Part shown: positions 59,847 through 64,000 of the stretch, piece by piece
Layout of the letters: each line of letters opens with the position of its first letter
How positions within the stretch are numbered: position 1 is the stretch's first letter
NCBI GenBank assembly: GCA_015179025.1
Contig: WHUX01000005.1
Coordinates: 186,001-250,000, forward strand
Source of the DNA: Terfezia claveryi
Taxonomy: Eukaryota > Ascomycota > Pezizomycetes > Pezizales > Pezizaceae
Length of the DNA stretch: 64,000 nucleotides
Direction of reading: 5' to 3'
Position numbers and translations under genes: made by a program
Notes under the pieces: generated by a model
Databases searched by the model: none
Seen by the model: only the letters and a program-made list of their open reading frames with translations
Told to the model about the DNA's origin: nothing

Positions 59847-61209
59847 TCAAACCACCCAATCTCCAATATCGTTCCCGCCAAGTTCACTCTGCCCCTCTTC
59901 CCCATCTCCATCCCCCATCCATTCCTCACTCTCACTCCCACCCCCCCCAACTGGCAAAACCCTAAATTCCACAAAACTTGGTCCCTTCCCCGAACTCCCC
60001 CCATCCGTACCTCCCTCCCATTCAATCATAAACTGCAAACTCAATACTCCTTGTTTATCCCCCCTAATACTCACCATCTTCGCTCTCTCCATCGCCCTAA
60101 CCGCATGTCTCACAAACCCAAATCTATAACTATGGCAAGTTGGTTCCGAAACCTGGAATGTATCGAGTTGGTTTTTTGAGAAGGAAATGGTGGTTGAGCA
60201 GCCTAGAGGAGAGGTTGCGGTGAGGGAGAAGTAGGGGGGGCGGGGGTGGTATGGAATATTAGGGGGGTGGGTGCGGGGAGGGTAGGCAGGAGCTCGAGGA
60301 GGGCGTCGTACAGCCAGGAGGACTGTGTGGGAGTGAGTATGATTGTGGTGGTGTTTTTGTGGTGGGGAGGATCTGGGGGGTGGGGATTACCTTCATTATT
60401 ATTTTCTGAGAGAGGGAGTTTCTATCAAGAGGGATCTCGGAGATACCGTCGGAGATGTAGGTGGTTAGTTCGCAGGTTGTGGTTGTGCCGGATTCTTCGA
60501 GACTGTATCCCACCCATTCAACAATTCATTAGCACTACCATCCCCATTCCCTCCAACCCCCATTCAAATTCCCCACTTTCACTACCCTCTCCCAATTGTG
60601 CTGTGGGGTGCCTACACAACGCAGAGCGGGGCCCCCATCCCCCCATACACAAGCTTACACGTCCCCGTAATCCTCAACGCATTTTGATCGAAGATCCCCC
60701 CGGGGCCGCCGCCACCTCCTCTTTCACCCCCAGCGCTGATACTACCAGCGTAGAAGGAATTATAATTAGAGTTTGACTTCTGATGAGCGGAATCCGCACT
60801 AAAGAGTTGTAGGCATTCGAGGAGGGCGGAGAGGGAGATGTTGAACGTCACTGTTGTATCTGGGTCTTCATCGGGTTGACTCTCTGGTTGCTGCTGGGGT
60901 GAGGGTGGGGGAAGGTGGAAGGTGAATGTGGTGAAGAGTTTACTGTCGAGGAAGGCATGGCCTCGGGTTTAGCGTGAGCGAGTGGAGCGAGTGAAGTGAG
61001 GTGGGGGAGGGCAAGGAGTGCGGGGGGGGGGAGAAGAAACCTTGCATAACCCTAGAATCCTCAACGCTTACTCGAATGCCATCGCTTGAGATTTGGACTT
61101 GTGCGCGCGAAACGAAGCCGACGCAGCGGAGGATGTTGAACAGTTGCCGGGCTGAGCTTGTGACGGCAGAGAAACATGGTGAGTTGGGCGTTTCTTGGGA
61201 AGTGTTCAT
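59847..61209 (-). CDS. RAD1: DNA damage checkpoint clamp subunit RAD1 (9-1-1), with one apparent frameshift
   Basis: PCNA-like subunit of the Rad9-Rad1-Hus1 clamp loaded at damaged DNA. Exons on the minus strand: 61209-61041, 60961-60616, 60502-60391 and 60322-59847. Visible: SSARQLFNILRCVGFVSRAQ, ISSDGIRVSVEDSRVMQG, AFLDSKLFTTFTF, VTFNISLSALLECLQLFSAD, VVLEESGTTTTCELTTYISD, IPLDRNSLSQKIIMK, SWLYDALLELLP, then PYFSLTATSPLGCSTTISFS and HAVRAMERAKMVSIRGDKQG with VLSLQFMIE. In the last exon the frame changes within a run of seven C (60234-60240, G on the + strand) between SWLYDALLELLP and PYFSLTATSPLG; one extra C would restore it, and no intron fits. The gene is convergent with RAD50, 160 bp apart. 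Gene symbol follows fission yeast/human usage (not the unrelated budding yeast RAD1). Confidence 0.85.
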
Positions 61210-61508
61210 TGCGGGATACCCTACTATGCATGAATGGATGGAGGGAGCTTGAGATGACTGGCTGTTGATTGGATGAAAGGCAACTACCGCTCAGCGAAAC
61301 AGTTGAAACAGTTACAAATACGAGCATACTAGCAAATTGATATCACAAGAGCTCCTGATATAAACATATGAGGCCTTTTTCCCCAAAAACCCATTACGGC
61401 GTTGGTTGGTGGTGGTTTCTGAAACCACGTCTCTCAGCCAGAAAACCATCCCCTTCCCCGTCCCGTCCCTATCCTCATCCCCGTCCCCATTCAATTCGAG
61501 TCTCCCAT

Positions 61509-61969
61509 CTAGACGTAGACTCCGGCTGCACATATCAAGAACACCGAGCCGAATCTACAGAAACCCCCCGTCAGCATCGCCGTTATCGTAAAAGGGGCAA
61601 TTACATACCCAAACGCCAGTGACGCCGGAAGAGCCAGTATCGGTGCAAGTACGACTGATTTATCTGCCCGTCATTGATGTCAACAACCAATTACTATTGT
61701 CCTGTCGAGATATTTGAGCCATACTCAACGAAAACAGTGCCGTCAAAACAAACGCTGTCCCCAAGCCGATTAGCGACCATTCACAATAGCTGTCCCAAGA
61801 GCTTCCTACCGATGGCCATCAACACAAACGCCACGCTCCCTTGTCCTCCCTTGCCCACCAACGGCATAAACGCAGCTTGTGCTTCAAGCCACTGCCTGTC
61901 CATAACTGCTAAGAGTCTTTCGTTCGTTATTTGTTTCACAGTTGATTTATTGGATCCGAAGCTTCGCAT
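61509..61969 (-). CDS. Small membrane protein, function unknown
   Basis: Four exons on the minus strand: 61969-61810, 61754-61695, 61663-61609 and 61554-61509; 106 residues. The first exon encodes an ordered soluble part (TVKQITNERLLAVMDRQWLE, AQAAFMPLVGKGGQGSVAF). The rest is strongly hydrophobic: VLMAI joined to AFVLTALFSLSMAQIS, then SVVLAPILALPASLAFGFGS and VFLICAAGVYV at the end, suggesting two or three membrane helices. The second intron would be only 31 bp, which is short and makes that junction the least secure. I do not recognise the family. Confidence 0.5.
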
Positions 61970-62163
61970 GCGAAGGACAGCTTTCGCTTTCCAGAACAGG
62001 ATCGGCTATATTAATATCTTGGCACGCCAAGCTCCCTGGAGCCTCGAGCAAACCAAGAAATATCAAGGCTTCGTAATCGAATCACGAGGATACTAATTTG
62101 AGGTATACAGGTACCAACTCAAACGATCACGGCAAGGCGCCTTGCCCCAGCGTATATACAGCA

Positions 62164-63821
62164 ATGCCGCACGTTAAAAGCGAGTGTAAGCTTCCCATCC
62201 GATGTGCGTTCACCAGATCCAGCCATGTATTCTTCACTATAACGTTCCTCTTAGAGATTCATACCCTCTGATTCTACGAATCTGTTCTAACCCTTCTTCA
62301 ATTGACGTGCTAATCAAGTTATTACTGGCATAGTCAAGCGTAAATCGGAATCAAGCGGGAACGGGGCGGATGAAGACGGGGGAGGGCATAGAAAGAGGGT
62401 TAAGTCCTCAGAACCGGCCGAGAAGAAGGAGGATGTTGTGGTGGAGGAGGAGAAGAAGCCCGAGAGGTTAAAGCCTTATAAGGAGTGTGCGTGTCTCCGC
62501 CTCCCTTACCCCACAATTGCACTCTACCCTGATCTGGGCGTACAGACTGGATGTGATGGAGATGGCAAATGCCTGGTGCTGACGGGACATACAGCAAACG
62601 CCAAAATCGAAGAACGCAATGGTGAAATAGTATTCCGTGTTGTCAACAATGATAATACCCGCGAATCGACCATCATCCTCACGGGGCTCAAGATAATATT
62701 CCAAAAACAGTTGCCTAAGATGCCAAAGGATTATATCGCCCGGCTGGTTTATGATCGGACGCATGTTAGTATGGCGATTGTGAAGCATCCTTTGGAGGTA
62801 CTAGGGTACGTCCATCGAGCCCAATCAAGTCCGCAGCAGAAAGAGGTAATCTGGATAATGCTCGGCTAACATTTCCGCCCTGCTCCAGAGGCATCACCTA
62901 CCGCCCCTTCAAGGGCCGCGAATTCGCCGAAATCGTCTTCTGCGCTATCTCCTCCGACCAACAAGTCAAAGGGTACGGCGCGCACCTCATGTCCCATCTC
63001 AAAGATTACGTCAAAGCGACCTCAGACGTAATGCACTTCCTCACCTACGCAGACAACTACGCCATCGGGTATTTTAAAAAACAAGGCTTCACCAAAGAAA
63101 TCTCCCTCGACCGCCGGATCTGGATGGGGTACATTAAGGACTACGAAGGCGGTACCCTCATGCAGTGCTCTATGATCCCCAAAATCCGGTACCTCGAATC
63201 CGCAAAAATGCTCGCAAAGCAAAAGGAGGCAGTCAGAGCCAAGATTAGAGCAATCTCAAAATCACATATCGTCCACCCTCCACTCAAGCTATTCCGAAAT
63301 GGCCCGTGTAAAGTCGACGCCGCATCAATTCCCGCACTGAAGGAGTCCGGGTGGAGTCCCGAAATGGACGAGTTATCCCGGGAAGCTAAACACGGCCCTC
63401 ACTTTGCTCAACTCCAGCATCTTCTGAACGAGCTCCAAAATCATCAAAGCGCCTGGCCGTTCCTGCAGCCTGTCAACCGGGATGAGGTCCAAGATTACTA
63501 TAATGTCATTCTTGAGCCCATGGATCTGAGTGAGATGGAAAGTAGACTCGAGACAGATCGTTATGCGACTCCCGAAGATTTTATTAGGGATGCGGGATTG
63601 ATCTTTAAGAATTGTAAAAAGTATAATAATGAGACAACGACGTATTATAAGAATGCAGTAAAGTTGGAGAAGTTTTTGAATAATAAGCTGAGGGAGATTC
63701 CGGAGTGGTCGGTGAGTACTTATATTCTACTTTTATATATCGCAGTGTTTCGGAATTGTTATATACGGATGTGGCTAACATTTTGGCGGGAGGGTGGGGG
63801 GGTTAGCATCTTGCGAATTGA
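62164..63821 (+). CDS. GCN5: Histone acetyltransferase GCN5 (SAGA/ADA catalytic subunit)
   Basis: Acetyl-CoA-dependent histone H3 acetyltransferase of SAGA/ADA. Exons: 62164-62185, 62334-62486, 62595-62805, 62889-63711 and 63807-63821; 407 residues. A basic N-terminus ([10 protein letters not shown], then E/K-rich) precedes [20 protein letters not shown], then [20 protein letters not shown]. The GNAT core has [20 protein letters not shown], the acetyl-CoA loop [11 protein letters not shown], and [21 protein letters not shown] bromodomain closes the protein: [60 protein letters not shown]. The end WSHLAN comes from a 15-nt last exon. The exon 2/3 intron (62487-62594) is predicted from GTGCGT...CTGAC...ACAG although the frame reads through; removal restores the usual spacing. 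Confidence 0.92.
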
Positions 63822-64000
63822 ACTGAGGGTAAAAGTGACTTACATATCCCGTTTTGTATTTCACTTTTTTGTTTTGTTTTCTTCTTTATATTGTTTCTCA
63901 TGCACTTTTATTATATGCGTTATGCGTGCATGCAAGCGAGTTCAATCTTGCTTTACGGAACCCAGACACGTTTTTGTGTTTCCTTTTTACTGCTTCTCCC
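63822..64000. other. GCN5 3' flank to window end
   Basis: T-rich sequence; nothing recognised. Confidence 0.5.

Noticed and set aside
1..64000. CRISPR arrays, bacterial operons or phage genes
   Set aside because: The window is eukaryotic; no regularly spaced repeat arrays of that kind occur.

Overview
The window is nuclear DNA of a filamentous ascomycete. Almost every recognisable gene is cut by short GT-AG introns (about 45-110 bp, many with a CTAAC/CTGAC branch site), and the proteins are typical of Pezizomycotina (TUP1/RcoA, AZF1-type C2H2 factor, GCN5, RAD50, NPR2, TOM6/TOM7, UPF0658 Golgi protein). Long gene-free stretches, decayed TIR transposons and a degraded repeat-family gene suggest a large, repeat-bearing genome such as the Pezizomycetes (truffle/morel group); that lineage is an inference. 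No rRNA, tRNA or CRISPR was found.

Layout. 0.3-3.7 kb: TOM7 and an FLX1-like mitochondrial carrier. 4.7-6.8 kb: AZF1-like zinc-finger factor with a long polyglutamine tract. 6.8-16.4 kb: gene desert. 16.4-18.9 kb: TUP1 corepressor. 19-25 kb: mostly non-coding, with clusters of a TAGTCTGGTT-type motif and the tiny gene TOM6. 25-29 kb: an alcohol dehydrogenase interrupted by one frameshift, and an AIFM3-like Rieske/FAD oxidoreductase. 29.7-36 kb: a doubtful small gene, a coiled-coil protein and an unrecognised five-exon gene. 37.3-40.5 kb: an Artemis/SNM1-type DNA-repair nuclease in 12 exons. 40.7-42.3 kb: two abutting non-autonomous TIR elements. 42.5-50 kb: 2OG-Fe(II) oxygenase, FRG1, a Snapin-like BLOC-1 candidate head-to-head with NPR2, and a UPF0658 membrane protein. 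51-52.5 kb: a nuclease-like pseudogene and a foldback element. 53.5-61.2 kb: PSY4, RAD50 and RAD1. 61.5-63.8 kb: a small membrane protein and GCN5.

Functional themes. The right half is rich in DNA-damage and chromatin genes (Artemis-like nuclease, PP4 regulatory subunit, RAD50, RAD1 of the 9-1-1 clamp, GCN5). The left half holds mitochondrial import/transport genes and two global transcription regulators.

The most unusual signal is a 10-14 bp core (TAGTCTGGTT or TAGTCTGGTTGGCA, either orientation) that recurs across the window. At five or more places it is flanked by 9-11 bp direct repeats of the local sequence, as if a minute insertion had duplicated its target. At one place a homologous neighbouring element shows the matching empty site.

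All exon boundaries were derived by eye from reading frames, splice signals and remembered family conservation. Small boundary errors are possible; each joined reading frame described as complete was checked to be a multiple of three.
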